Shown: positions 1-8,615 of the stretch, in pieces
How positions within the stretch are numbered: the stretch's first letter is position 1
How the letters are laid out: every line of letters begins with the position of its first letter
NCBI GenBank assembly: GCA_029210325.1
Contig: JARGPU010000008.1
Coordinates: 1-64,000 of the forward strand
Reading direction: 5' to 3'
Source: Alcanivoracaceae bacterium
GTDB lineage: Bacteria; Pseudomonadota; Gammaproteobacteria; Pseudomonadales; Alcanivoracaceae
DNA length: 64,000 bases
The notes under the pieces: model-generated
What the model was told of the DNA's origin: nothing
The model's input: only the letters and a program-made list of their open reading frames with translations
Databases searched by the model: none
Made by a program: the position numbers and the translations under genes

Positions 1-206
1 TCCCGGTGAGCACACAGCCCAGCTTCCCACTGCGACCACCACCCGGCTGACTGTGACTGATCTCCCCTTGCGCCATGGATGGTGCAGCTCGCCGGGCCTG
101 TCTTTGTCCCGATATGCCGCGTTCACTTACATAAACGACGGGGTACAGCGGCACCACTTTGCGTTACTCTTTCGCGTTTTGATCTGCCGGTCCCCTGACT
201 GAGTGG
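1..206. other. Window-edge region upstream of glpK; possible start of a minus-strand gene
   Basis: No recognisable gene lies here. On the minus strand an ATG at 76 opens a frame that stays open to the window edge and would begin MAQGEISHSQPGGG. I do not recognise it, and 25 codons are too few to call a gene. If real, it would be divergent from glpK. The stretch from about 100 to 206 would then hold the glpK promoter, but I cannot point to a convincing -35/-10 pair. Confidence 0.2.
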
Positions 207-230
207 ATGGCGATATTGAGGGAGAGTGAC

Positions 231-1724
231 ATGTCTTGCCTGCTTGCTATTGATCAGGGCACCACCAGCTCACGGGCAATTCTGTTTGACGGTAATGGCA
301 ACCGGTTGGCTCAGGCACAGCGTGAGTTTCGTCAGTATTACCCGGAGGATGGCTGGGTAGAGCATGATGCTACGCAGATCTGGCAGGACTGTTTGCAACT
401 GTGCCGAGAAGTTCTCAAGGAAGCGGGTAAGGCGGCCAGCGAAGTGGCGGCAATCGGGATCACTAATCAGCGGGAAACCACTGTGTTATGGGATCGCGCC
501 ACTGGCACTCCTTTGGCCCCGGCTATTGTTTGGCAGGATCGGCGCACTGCTGACTTATGTGATGAGCTGCGGGCAGCCGGCAAAGAGGAGCTGGTGCAGC
601 AACGTACCGGCCTGCTGTTGGACCCCTATTTTTCCGCCACCAAGCTGGCATGGCTGCTGGATCATGTGGCGGGCGCTCGACAGCGGGCTGAGGCCGGCGA
701 GTTAGCCTTTGGCACCATCGACAGCTGGCTGCTGTGGAACCTGACCGGCGGTCAGGTGCATGCTACTGATGCGACCAATGCGTCGCGCACTCTGTTGTTT
801 GATATTCACCGCCAGTGCTGGGATCAGGAGCTGCTGGCCTTGTTCCGCATTCCTGCAGCGCTACTGCCGGATGTGCGTGATAGTGCGGCTGATTATGGCC
901 AAACCGATACCGCTCTTTTTGGTGGTCCGATTGCGGTGGCGGGCATTGCCGGCGATCAGCAGGCGGCATTGGTCGGTCAGGCATGTTTCAGTCCTGGGAT
1001 GGTCAAGAGTACCTACGGCACCGGCTGCTTTATGGTGCTGAACACGGGGCGCACCGCTGTGCAGTCACGTAACCGCCTGCTGACCACTGTTGGCTATCGT
1101 CTTAATGGCGAAACGACTTACGCACTGGAGGGCTCAATCTTTGTCGCCGGGGCGGCAATTCAGTGGCTGCGTGATGGTCTGCGGTTAATCAATCATGCCA
1201 GTGAGACTGAAGCGTTGGCGCGCAGCGTCGGCAGTGCCAAGGGCGTATATCTGGTGCCGGCCTTTACCGGAATGGGAGCGCCCTGGTGGGATCCCCATGC
1301 GCGCGGGGCTTTGCTGGGGTTGACCCGTGATACCGGAATCGCCGAGGTGGTTACCGCTGGCCTTGAATCCGTGTGTTACCAGACCCTCGACCTGTTGGAA
1401 GCAATGGGTGCCGATGCCGGCGCCCGGCCGACGGCCCTGCGGGTGGATGGCGGCATGGTGGTGAATAACTGGCTGACCCAAACGTTGGCGGACATCCTCG
1501 GTATCCGGGTCGACCGGCCAGTGGTCACTGAAACCACCGCATTGGGGGCGGCCTACCTGGCGGGCTTGCAGGTCGGATTGTTTTCCTCTCTGGAGGAGGT
1601 TGCCGGGCGCTGGCAGTGCGAGCGCAGTTTCGCTTCATCACTGGATGAGCGTTCCCGCCAGCAACGTCATGCAGGCTGGCGGCGGGCGGTGGAGCGGGTG
1701 TGTGTGAGAGTGGAGAATCGCTGA
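231..1724 (+). CDS. glpK: Glycerol kinase
   Basis: Phosphorylates glycerol to sn-glycerol 3-phosphate with ATP in the cytoplasm, the entry step of glycerol use. The 497-residue product matches the family length (E. coli GlpK is 502). It opens with the FGGY-kinase phosphate-binding segment [11 protein letters not shown] (about residues 6-16). It also has [13 protein letters not shown] near residue 80, the STYGTGCF loop near 262 and the C-terminal [10 protein letters not shown] adenosine-side motif near 405. An upstream in-frame ATG at 207 exists, but the ATG at 231 follows GGGAGAG at good spacing and gives the normal GlpK N-terminus. No glpF, glpD or glpR is adjacent in the window. In a lipid-degrading organism it would use glycerol released from triacylglycerols. 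Identity is very secure. Confidence 0.96.
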   Translation: MSCLLAIDQGTTSSRAILFDGNGNRLAQAQREFRQYYPEDGWVEHDATQIWQDCLQLCREVLKEAGKAASEVAAIGITNQRETTVLWDRATGTPLAPAIVWQDRRTADLCDELRAAGKEELVQQRTGLLLDPYFSATKLAWLLDHVAGARQRAEAGELAFGTIDSWLLWNLTGGQVHATDATNASRTLLFDIHRQCWDQELLALFRIPAALLPDVRDSAADYGQTDTALFGGPIAVAGIAGDQQAALVGQACFSPGMVKSTYGTGCFMVLNTGRTAVQSRNRLLTTVGYRLNGETTYALEGSIFVAGAAIQWLRDGLRLINHASETEALARSVGSAKGVYLVPAFTGMGAPWWDPHARGALLGLTRDTGIAEVVTAGLESVCYQTLDLLEAMGADAGARPTALRVDGGMVVNNWLTQTLADILGIRVDRPVVTETTALGAAYLAGLQVGLFSSLEEVAGRWQCERSFASSLDERSRQQRHAGWRRAVERVCVRVENR

Positions 1725-1772
1725 TAGCAGGTTAGTATCACGGACAAACGGTCTGTTAGGGCGGATAAAAGT

Positions 1773-1788
1773 TGTGATCTACGTCACG
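1773..1788 (+). promoter_or_regulatory. CRP/Vfr-like binding site upstream of the diguanylate cyclase pair
   Basis: TGTGA-TCTACG-TCACG matches the CRP/Vfr consensus TGTGA-N6-TCACA at 9 of 10 core positions. It lies in the 200-bp gap between glpK and the first GGDEF gene, about 150 bp upstream of the latter. It could link cAMP to c-di-GMP synthesis. The site is read directly; its use is inference. Confidence 0.5.
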
Positions 1789-1925
1789 CAATGTAATAAG
1801 ATAGGCTTAGCCTAAGTAGTACTTTAGTAGTACCAAGCCAGAGGGCTAGTCAGGCTGAACAGAGGCCCATATCCATCTGGTACTTTCCCGAAGCCTCGAT
1901 GTGGCAGGGAACAGGAGCAGACACC

Positions 1926-3047
1926 ATGCAAGGGACAAATGTCGCAGCAGCGGCGCAGTTGGAGCACGCGGAGCATGCAGCTCGGCCCTGGCGCTTGGTC
2001 GTCACGGCACTGCTTGGTGCGCTGGCTCATACGGCTGTTTGCTGGATTGCCTTGCAACTGGATTTCTTTCGCGGCTCCACTTCAGCGTTCAATCAACTTT
2101 TCAGTTTGATCTGGTTAGGCCATGGGGCCATGGCGCTGGTATTGCTTAGTGGTTTCAGCCTGCGCCTGCAGAACCAGATCATGTCTTTGCTGGTGGTGCT
2201 CTGGTCAGTACTCGGCTTGCTGGTTTCTGCCTACTTTGTTGATCAGGTGCGCTTGTGTGTGATGGTGTTGTTCTTTGCCATTTTGCAGACCGGCGTGTTT
2301 CGCCTGTCGTTTCGCAGCTTTGTTACCGTCAGCACCCTGTGCGTGGCCGGCTATGCGGCCATCATCTGGCGGGTGGCGGCAGTCTACCCAGAAGCTATTG
2401 ATGTCACCGCTGAAGTGATCCAGTGGTCTGCGTTTACCCTGATTACCGTGGGTGCGGTGCTGGTAGCGAATGAAATTTCCAGCATCCGGCGCCAGCTGAT
2501 TGAGCGTAATGATCAACTCGGCAAAATTGTCGACCGGATTCAGGATATGGCGATCCGTGATGAGTTGACCGGGATGTATAACCGCCGCCATGCCACGGAG
2601 CGGTTAAGCAAGATTCGTGAAATGGGTAATCGGAATGCCTTCGGCTTTATGGCGCTATATGTCGATCTGGACCACTTCAAGCGGGTTAATGATAACCATG
2701 GCCATCACGTCGGCGATGAAGTGCTGCGCGAGTTCTCCAAAATGGTCCGGGACTCTTTAAGCGGCAGAGATTTTGCCGCTCGCTTGGGTGGCGAAGAGTT
2801 TCTTGTGGTGCTGGTGAAAACCGACAGGGAGCAGGGATTGGCGATGGCGGAGAAACTGCGTGATGCGGTTACCCAGTTACATTTTCCGTCGGCTCCCGGT
2901 TTGAAAATGAGCGCTTCGCTCGGTGCCGCTGAATTCAAGGCGGGAGAATCTCTGGATCAGCTGCTGGCTCGTGCCGACGCCGCGCTGTATCGTGCCAAGC
3001 ATGGAGGGCGCAATCGCGTCTGTCTGGCTTCGGAGGAGTCGGCATGA
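1926..3047 (+). CDS. Membrane-anchored diguanylate cyclase (GGDEF), first of a tandem pair
   Basis: Predicted to make c-di-GMP from two GTP at the inner membrane. The N-terminal half (about residues 25-190) is hydrophobic with about six membrane segments. A short linker leads to a GGDEF domain starting at RDELTGMYNRRHA, with YVDLDHFKRVND and an intact GGEEF active site at residues 288-292. The RxxD inhibitory site expected just before GGEEF is absent (SGRD instead), so product inhibition through that site is unlikely. Start at 1926 is chosen because AGGAG lies nine bases upstream; an in-frame ATG at 1899 lacks this. Its end overlaps the next cyclase by 4 bp (ATGA), implying translational coupling. 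Same layout as its neighbour, so the two look like a local duplication. Input signal unknown. Confidence 0.9.
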   Translation: MQGTNVAAAAQLEHAEHAARPWRLVVTALLGALAHTAVCWIALQLDFFRGSTSAFNQLFSLIWLGHGAMALVLLSGFSLRLQNQIMSLLVVLWSVLGLLVSAYFVDQVRLCVMVLFFAILQTGVFRLSFRSFVTVSTLCVAGYAAIIWRVAAVYPEAIDVTAEVIQWSAFTLITVGAVLVANEISSIRRQLIERNDQLGKIVDRIQDMAIRDELTGMYNRRHATERLSKIREMGNRNAFGFMALYVDLDHFKRVNDNHGHHVGDEVLREFSKMVRDSLSGRDFAARLGGEEFLVVLVKTDREQGLAMAEKLRDAVTQLHFPSAPGLKMSASLGAAEFKAGESLDQLLARADAALYRAKHGGRNRVCLASEESA

Positions 3048-4216
3048 TTGCCGATCTGGATCGCGCAAGACAATTGGCGGTAAATGAGCAGAGGCTTGTT
3101 CGACGCCATGTGAATCTGGCGCTGGCTACTAGTCTGGTGCATACCGCTATTTGCGCCTTTTATCTCTGGGGCGGATATTTCTCTGCCACGGTGCCGGTTT
3201 TCCTCGGTCTGTTTGGCTGTGTGTGGCTGGGCAACCTGATTCTGTTAATGGCGGTGCGTAGCGGCTGGACCAAGACATTTCGTGATCCGAGCATCTCTCT
3301 GAGTCTGGCTTTGTGGCTGACAACCGGATTTCTGGCCAGTATCTACTTCGTTGAAACGCCGGAGCAGAGCAGTGTTTTCGGTGCCGTCTCCACGGATGGA
3401 TTTCGTATCAGCGTGATGATGGTGTTTTTCGCTGCCATGTTGCTGGCCTCTTTCCGCCTGAACTTCTGGAAGCTTACGGTGCTGGCATTGTACGCATCAG
3501 GTGGTTATGCGCTGGTGCTGTTGCTGGCCTTTTCCGATCACGGTATCCGTTTAAGCTTTACTGTCGAGTGGCTGCAGTGGCTTATTTTTTCCATGACCGC
3601 CGGAGCGTTCGTTGTTACTGGTGCCAGTATCAATGCACTGCGTAGTAGTTTGTCTGGCAAGAACGAGGAGTTGGGTAAGGCGTTGGAAATGGTTCGGGAA
3701 ATGGCTATTCGCGACGAACTGACCGGCTTGTTCAACCGACGCCATATCATGGAAATCCTGCAACAGCAGCAGGCGCTGGCCGATTCAGGCGATTACCGGT
3801 TCTGCCTGTGTTATCTGGATCTCGATCATTTCAAACCAATCAATGACACCTACGGCCATGGTGTTGGTGACCAGGTGTTACGCCGTTTTGCTCGCCTGGT
3901 ACATGACTCGCTGCGCGAGGCGGACTACACCGGTCGTCTGGGCGGGGAGGAATTCGTGCTGGTGCTGAGTCAGACCGGGTTGGAAGAAGCCTGGCAGGTG
4001 GCAGAGCGTTTGCGGGTTAGCTTGGAGAAGCAGCTGTTTACCGATCTGCATCCCGATCTACGGGTAACCGTGTCCATCGGAGTATCGGAGTACCGCATGG
4101 GAGAGCAAATTGACGAGGCGCTGAACCGTGCTGACGGCTGTTTATATAAGGCTAAGGAAAGCGGCCGCAACCGTGTTATTTGCGAGACCAATCTGGACAA
4201 CGCGGCGAGCGCCTGA
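3044..4216 (+). CDS. Membrane-anchored diguanylate cyclase (GGDEF), second of a tandem pair
   Basis: A 390-residue paralogue of the upstream protein: six or so N-terminal membrane segments (about residues 25-200), then a GGDEF domain beginning RDELTGLFNRRHI, with YLDLDHFKPINDTYG and GGEEF. Unlike its neighbour it keeps an RxxD (READ) five residues before GGEEF, the canonical c-di-GMP inhibitory I-site. The two cyclases may therefore differ in feedback control although they share an operon. The ATG overlaps the preceding stop codon. The stop is followed almost at once by the convergent lipocalin gene. Cyclase activity is a family inference from the intact motif. Confidence 0.9.
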   Translation: MIADLDRARQLAVNEQRLVRRHVNLALATSLVHTAICAFYLWGGYFSATVPVFLGLFGCVWLGNLILLMAVRSGWTKTFRDPSISLSLALWLTTGFLASIYFVETPEQSSVFGAVSTDGFRISVMMVFFAAMLLASFRLNFWKLTVLALYASGGYALVLLLAFSDHGIRLSFTVEWLQWLIFSMTAGAFVVTGASINALRSSLSGKNEELGKALEMVREMAIRDELTGLFNRRHIMEILQQQQALADSGDYRFCLCYLDLDHFKPINDTYGHGVGDQVLRRFARLVHDSLREADYTGRLGGEEFVLVLSQTGLEEAWQVAERLRVSLEKQLFTDLHPDLRVTVSIGVSEYRMGEQIDEALNRADGCLYKAKESGRNRVICETNLDNAASA

Positions 4217-4219
4217 CAG

Positions 4220-4747
4220 TTACCATTGCTGCGGGACTTTGCGCAGATCTGATAGTTCGTACCCTTCCTGTTTCAAAAAACCGAGCATGGCCTGATAGCT
4301 TTCGTGGTCAATTTCAGGTTGCCGTGCCATCACCCAGACATAATCACGCTTTTGTCTACCGATAATGGTGGTTTGATAATTCTCGTCCAGCCAGATGATT
4401 CGAAAGTCTGCTTTAAACGGCCACAGGAACTGCATCTTCCATACCGCATTCGAAGGGTCTTCGGTTACCCATGCGGTGGGCGTGTAGCGCTTCTTTTTCC
4501 CATCTGCGCTGCCCAGACGAAAGGTGAAGGTGGTGGCGATGGAGCCATCGTCATTCAGGTCGTAGCGTTCAATGCCATTCCACGCCTGACGCTCCGGCGG
4601 CAGCGGTATATGGGCAATTACATACCAATCGCCCATAAAGCGGGGAATATCCACGTTTTCCGCCAGGCTGATGGGATTGTAGCGGTGACTTTGGCAGCCG
4701 CCGAGCGTCATCACCATAAGGGCAAGTAGTAATACACGCATGACCAT
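4220..4747 (-). CDS. blc: Outer-membrane lipocalin lipoprotein, Blc family
   Basis: Bacterial lipocalin, thought to bind or store lipids at the outer membrane. The N-terminus is a lipoprotein signal ending in TLGGC, followed by the GxW lipocalin signature within RFMGDWYVIAHIP. The rest of the barrel is typical, including a region rich in aromatic residues (YVWVMARQP) near the end. The mature size, about 160 residues, fits Blc. Start at 4747 is preferred because GAGGAG stands four bases upstream; a second ATG two codons on (4741) has better spacing and may be used instead. It ends convergently with the second cyclase gene. Expression in E. coli is stress-linked; nothing here shows the control. 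Confidence 0.88.
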   Translation of the reverse strand: MVMRVLLLALMVMTLGGCQSHRYNPISLAENVDIPRFMGDWYVIAHIPLPPERQAWNGIERYDLNDDGSIATTFTFRLGSADGKKKRYTPTAWVTEDPSNAVWKMQFLWPFKADFRIIWLDENYQTTIIGRQKRDYVWVMARQPEIDHESYQAMLGFLKQEGYELSDLRKVPQQW

Positions 4748-4812
4748 CGAGCTCCTCAAATATGACCTCTGGAAGAATGGCGTATCAGTAAACAAGACGC
4801 TGTGAAGGCCGT

Positions 4813-4846
4813 AAAAACAGAACCCCGCCGAAGCGGGGTTCTGTTT
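4813..4846 (-). terminator. Rho-independent terminator after groEL
   Basis: Strong GC stem (AACCCCGC/GCGGGGTT core, extended by AACAG/CTGTT) with a TTCGG-type loop, followed on the minus strand by a T-run. It lies 22 bases beyond the groEL stop and so ends the groES-groEL transcript. Confidence 0.9.
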
Positions 4847-4867
4847 AGTGCTGAATGAGCAGACGAC

Positions 4868-6562
<1,695 letters not shown>

Positions 6563-6581
6563 TTAAACGGAGATGGTGGTA

Positions 6582-6872
6582 TCAGCCTTCGACAACGGCG
6601 AGAATTTCGTTCTCGCTCATGATCAGCAGTTCTTCACCATTCACCTTGACGGTGCTACCGGCGTACTGGCCGAAGATGACTTTGTCACCGACCTTGACGT
6701 CCAGTGGGCGTACTTCGCCCTTGTCATTGATCTTGCCCTTGCCTGCAGCAATAACTTCACCGCGGCTCGGCTTCTCGGCTGCGGAACCTGGCAGAACGAT
6801 ACCGCCGGCGGTTTTGGTTTCTTCCTCCTCGCGGCGTACCAGCACGCGATCGTGCAAAGGACGGATGTTCAT
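6582..6872 (-). CDS. groES: Co-chaperonin GroES (10 kDa)
   Basis: Heptameric lid of the GroEL chamber. The 96 residues match the family length, starting [14 protein letters not shown]. The mobile loop is [16 protein letters not shown] (about residues 17-32) and the roof follows. First gene of the groES-groEL operon. Its 5' region holds a sigma70-like promoter and two overlapping CIRCE operators, so control by the heat-shock repressor HrcA is expected. No sigma32-type promoter was evident. Confidence 0.98.
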   Translation of the reverse strand: MNIRPLHDRVLVRREEEETKTAGGIVLPGSAAEKPSRGEVIAAGKGKINDKGEVRPLDVKVGDKVIFGQYAGSTVKVNGEELLIMSENEILAVVEG

Positions 6873-6945
6873 TACGGTGTTTCTCCTTGTTGGTGTTTCG
6901 CAACGGGAAACCGGCGGGGACTTAAGGGTCCGCCGGGTGGCCGGG

Positions 6946-6972
6946 TTAGCACTCCTGTCTGGGGAGTGTTAG
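6946..6972 (-). promoter_or_regulatory. CIRCE operator, gene-proximal copy
   Basis: TTAGCACTC-N9-GAGTGTTAG, matching the HrcA operator consensus TTAGCACTC-N9-GAGTGCTAA, with the standard 9-base spacer. It lies in the groES leader, about 75 bp before the start codon. Its last four bases (6969-6972) are also the first four of the second copy. Confidence 0.85.
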
Positions 6973-6995
6973 CACTCGGCCTTGGCGAGTGCCAA
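6969..6995 (-). promoter_or_regulatory. CIRCE operator, promoter-proximal copy
   Basis: TTAGCACTC-N9-GAGTGCCAA, one base off the CIRCE consensus. It abuts the -10 box of the groES promoter and spans the expected transcription start, so a bound repressor would block initiation. Confidence 0.9.
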
Positions 6996-7022
6996 TCATA
7001 GTGACCCGGTTGGCCGAGTCAA
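6995..7022 (-). promoter_or_regulatory. Sigma70-type promoter of groES-groEL
   Basis: On the minus strand TTGACT (7022-7017), a 16-base spacer and TATGAT (7000-6995). The -10 touches the distal CIRCE element, which places +1 inside that operator. Confidence 0.75.
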
Positions 7023-7103
7023 TGGGATTCGCCAGTGGAGGGCTTGATGGGGGCGGTAGTGGTGGGTTTCAAGGGGGGCGTTGCTGTGGCAGTGATCTTG
7101 TCC

Positions 7104-7217
7104 GGTTAGAGGGTGTGCTTAGGGTTGCCGGGACCCGCCGTGAACCCATCCCTGGGGGCTTGAGTTCGGCATCCATGCCTCACACAGTCCCGGCAACCCT
7201 AAGCACACCCTCTAACC
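7104..7217 (-). repeat. Long-stem hairpin element A (loop motif on minus strand)
   Basis: Two 31-base arms (7104-7134 and 7187-7217) are perfectly complementary over all 31 positions and enclose a 52-base loop. The loop-side clamp is CGGGAC/GTCCCG. Read on the minus strand, the loop has GCATGGATGCCG and then CCAGGGATGGGTTCACGGCG. These line up with GCCAGGGATGG and CATGGACGTAC in elements B and C. The rest of the stem is unrelated to those of B and C. It lies between the groES promoter and element B with no gene inside. I cannot name the family. Confidence 0.85.
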
Positions 7218-7269
7218 TCGCGCCGTGCTACTTCCAATCACCGGTAATGTTGGCAAGAAGCAGGATGCA

Positions 7270-7384
7270 GGCCCTTTGCCGTGTTTGACCTTTCCCGGGA
7301 CCATCGAAGCCAGGGATGGCTGAGATGAGCTACATGGACGTACTTGCCGCGTGTCCCGGGAAAGGTCAAACACGGCAGAGGGCC
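7270..7384 (+). repeat. Long-stem hairpin element B
   Basis: Arms 7270-7301 and 7353-7384 pair over 32 positions; the only non-Watson-Crick position is a G-T pair (7276/7378). The loop is 51 bases and contains GCCAGGGATGGC and GAGCTACATGGACGTACT. These blocks recur almost unchanged in element C 33 kb away. The loop-side clamp is again CGGGAC/GTCCCG. Its loop runs opposite to that of element A, 52 bp away. The rest of the 7023-7526 gap shows only a G-rich run near 7040-7080 and leads to a FabG-like gene. Confidence 0.85.
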
Positions 7385-7526
7385 GGAGAAGATCACTGCC
7401 CAAACGATCTGTTCAGCAGCCGCAAGCTACCGCGATGGCAACCCGGGATGAGCGATACTGTCATGGCACGCGAGGGCTTCGCTGACCATAATCGCCGCTT
7501 CGTCTGACCTGATTCGGGAGAGCAAC

Positions 7527-8285
7527 ATGAATGTGCAAGACAAAGTAGTAGTGGTAACCGGCGCTGGCCGTGGTTTGGGCCGGGGCATTGCCAAAATGTT
7601 TGCCAGCAAGGGCGCCAAAGTCGCCTGCGTGGACCTGAATCAGGCCGATCTCGACGAAACCGTGGCCCTGTGCAAGGCGGCCGGCGGTGATGGCAAGTCC
7701 TATACTGCCAACGTTGCTAAAGAGGATGACGTGGTCAAGCTGTTCAACGACGTGGTCGCCGATTTCGGCGCCCTGCACGGACTGGTCAACAACGCTGGCA
7801 TTACCCGTGATGGCCTGCTGGTTAAAGCCAAAGACGGTGAAATCAGTACCATGAGCCTGCAGCAGTGGCAGGCGGTCATCGACGTTAATCTGACTGGTGT
7901 GTTCCTGTGTGGCCGCGAAGCCGCCGCCCACATGATTCGCCTGGGTGTTGAAGAAGGTGTGATCGTTAATATTTCCTCGCTGGCCCGTCAGGGCAGCTTT
8001 GGCCAGTCCAACTACTCCGCTGCCAAGTCCGGCGTGGCGGCCTTGGCTGAGGTGTGGGCAAAAGAGCTGGCGCGCTACAACATCCGTACCGGCGCCGTGG
8101 CTCCGGGCACCATCAACACCGACATGCTGGCGGCAATGAAGCCAGAAGCCCGTGATCGCTTGATCAGTGCGGTACCACTGAAGCGTCTTGGCGAGCCGGA
8201 AAACATCGGCATGACGGTGATGTTTATCTTCGAGAACGACTACTTTACCGGTCGCTGCATCGATCTGGACGGTGGTCTGCGTTAA
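7527..8285 (+). CDS. Short-chain dehydrogenase/reductase, FabG-like
   Basis: NAD(P)H-dependent oxidoreductase of the classical SDR family, most like 3-oxoacyl-ACP (or acyl-CoA) reductases. It has the Rossmann glycine motif TGAGRGLGRG (about residues 10-19), NNAGIT near 92 and a catalytic Ser in NISSLARQG. The YSAAKSG active-site Tyr/Lys is near residue 172, and the C-terminus is the usual DLDGGLR. The 252-residue length is normal. The start has GGGAGAG eleven bases upstream. It is followed after 9 bp by the alkyltransferase-like gene, probably co-transcribed. It is not in a fab cluster, so a role in fatty acid synthesis is uncertain; degradation or storage-polymer metabolism is equally possible. 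Confidence 0.85.
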   Translation: MNVQDKVVVVTGAGRGLGRGIAKMFASKGAKVACVDLNQADLDETVALCKAAGGDGKSYTANVAKEDDVVKLFNDVVADFGALHGLVNNAGITRDGLLVKAKDGEISTMSLQQWQAVIDVNLTGVFLCGREAAAHMIRLGVEEGVIVNISSLARQGSFGQSNYSAAKSGVAALAEVWAKELARYNIRTGAVAPGTINTDMLAAMKPEARDRLISAVPLKRLGEPENIGMTVMFIFENDYFTGRCIDLDGGLR

Positions 8286-8294
8286 CGCTACGCC

Positions 8295-8615
8295 ATGCCG
8301 GTAGCCGTCGATCCACAATCCGAGTTTGCTCACGCCGTGTACCAAATCATGGCGGCGATCCCGCCGGGGAAGGTGGCCAGCTACGGTGCCATTGCGGCGC
8401 AGGCGGGGTTTCCCCGTCATGCCCGCTTTGTTGGTCGTTTGATGGGGACCTTGCCGAAGGGCTCGACGCTGCCCTGGTGGCGGGTGATTCGCAGCGATGG
8501 CCGCTCCGGGATGACCGGGGCGGCGGCTGAGCGACAGCTGACACGGTTAGTGGCGGAGGGAGTGGTCGTCCTCGGTGGTCGAGTCGATATGCGTCGCTAT
8601 GCCGCCTTTCTCTGA
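8295..8615 (+). CDS. atl: Alkyltransferase-like protein (Atl/YbaZ type)
   Basis: A 106-residue protein corresponding to the DNA-binding domain of O6-alkylguanine-DNA alkyltransferases, with IPPGKVASYGAIAAQAG (about residues 22-38) and RFVGRLM. The active-site PCHRV of true alkyltransferases is PWWRV here (residues 60-64). The acceptor cysteine is replaced by Trp, as in Atl proteins, which bind O6-alkylguanine and hand it to nucleotide excision repair. Most Atl proteins I recall keep the His (PWHR), so the second Trp is unusual. The start lies 9 bp after the SDR gene. The last 69 bp overlap the 3' end of the convergent transporter gene. Confidence 0.85.
   Translation: MPVAVDPQSEFAHAVYQIMAAIPPGKVASYGAIAAQAGFPRHARFVGRLMGTLPKGSTLPWWRVIRSDGRSGMTGAAAERQLTRLVAEGVVVLGGRVDMRRYAAFL

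Noticed and set aside
7104-7384. Hairpins A and B as a small CRISPR array
   Set aside because: There are inverted, not direct, repeats; no regularly spaced spacers and no cas genes.
7316-7507. Small ORF reading through the loop and right arm of hairpin B (MAEMSYMDVLAAC...)
   Set aside because: It lies wholly in the repeat and the intergenic DNA, has no ribosome site, and its frame is not preserved in element C.
7461-8420. 319-codon minus-strand frame opposite the FabG-like gene
   Set aside because: Shadow of the SDR gene, whose Rossmann and catalytic motifs are intact on the plus strand.
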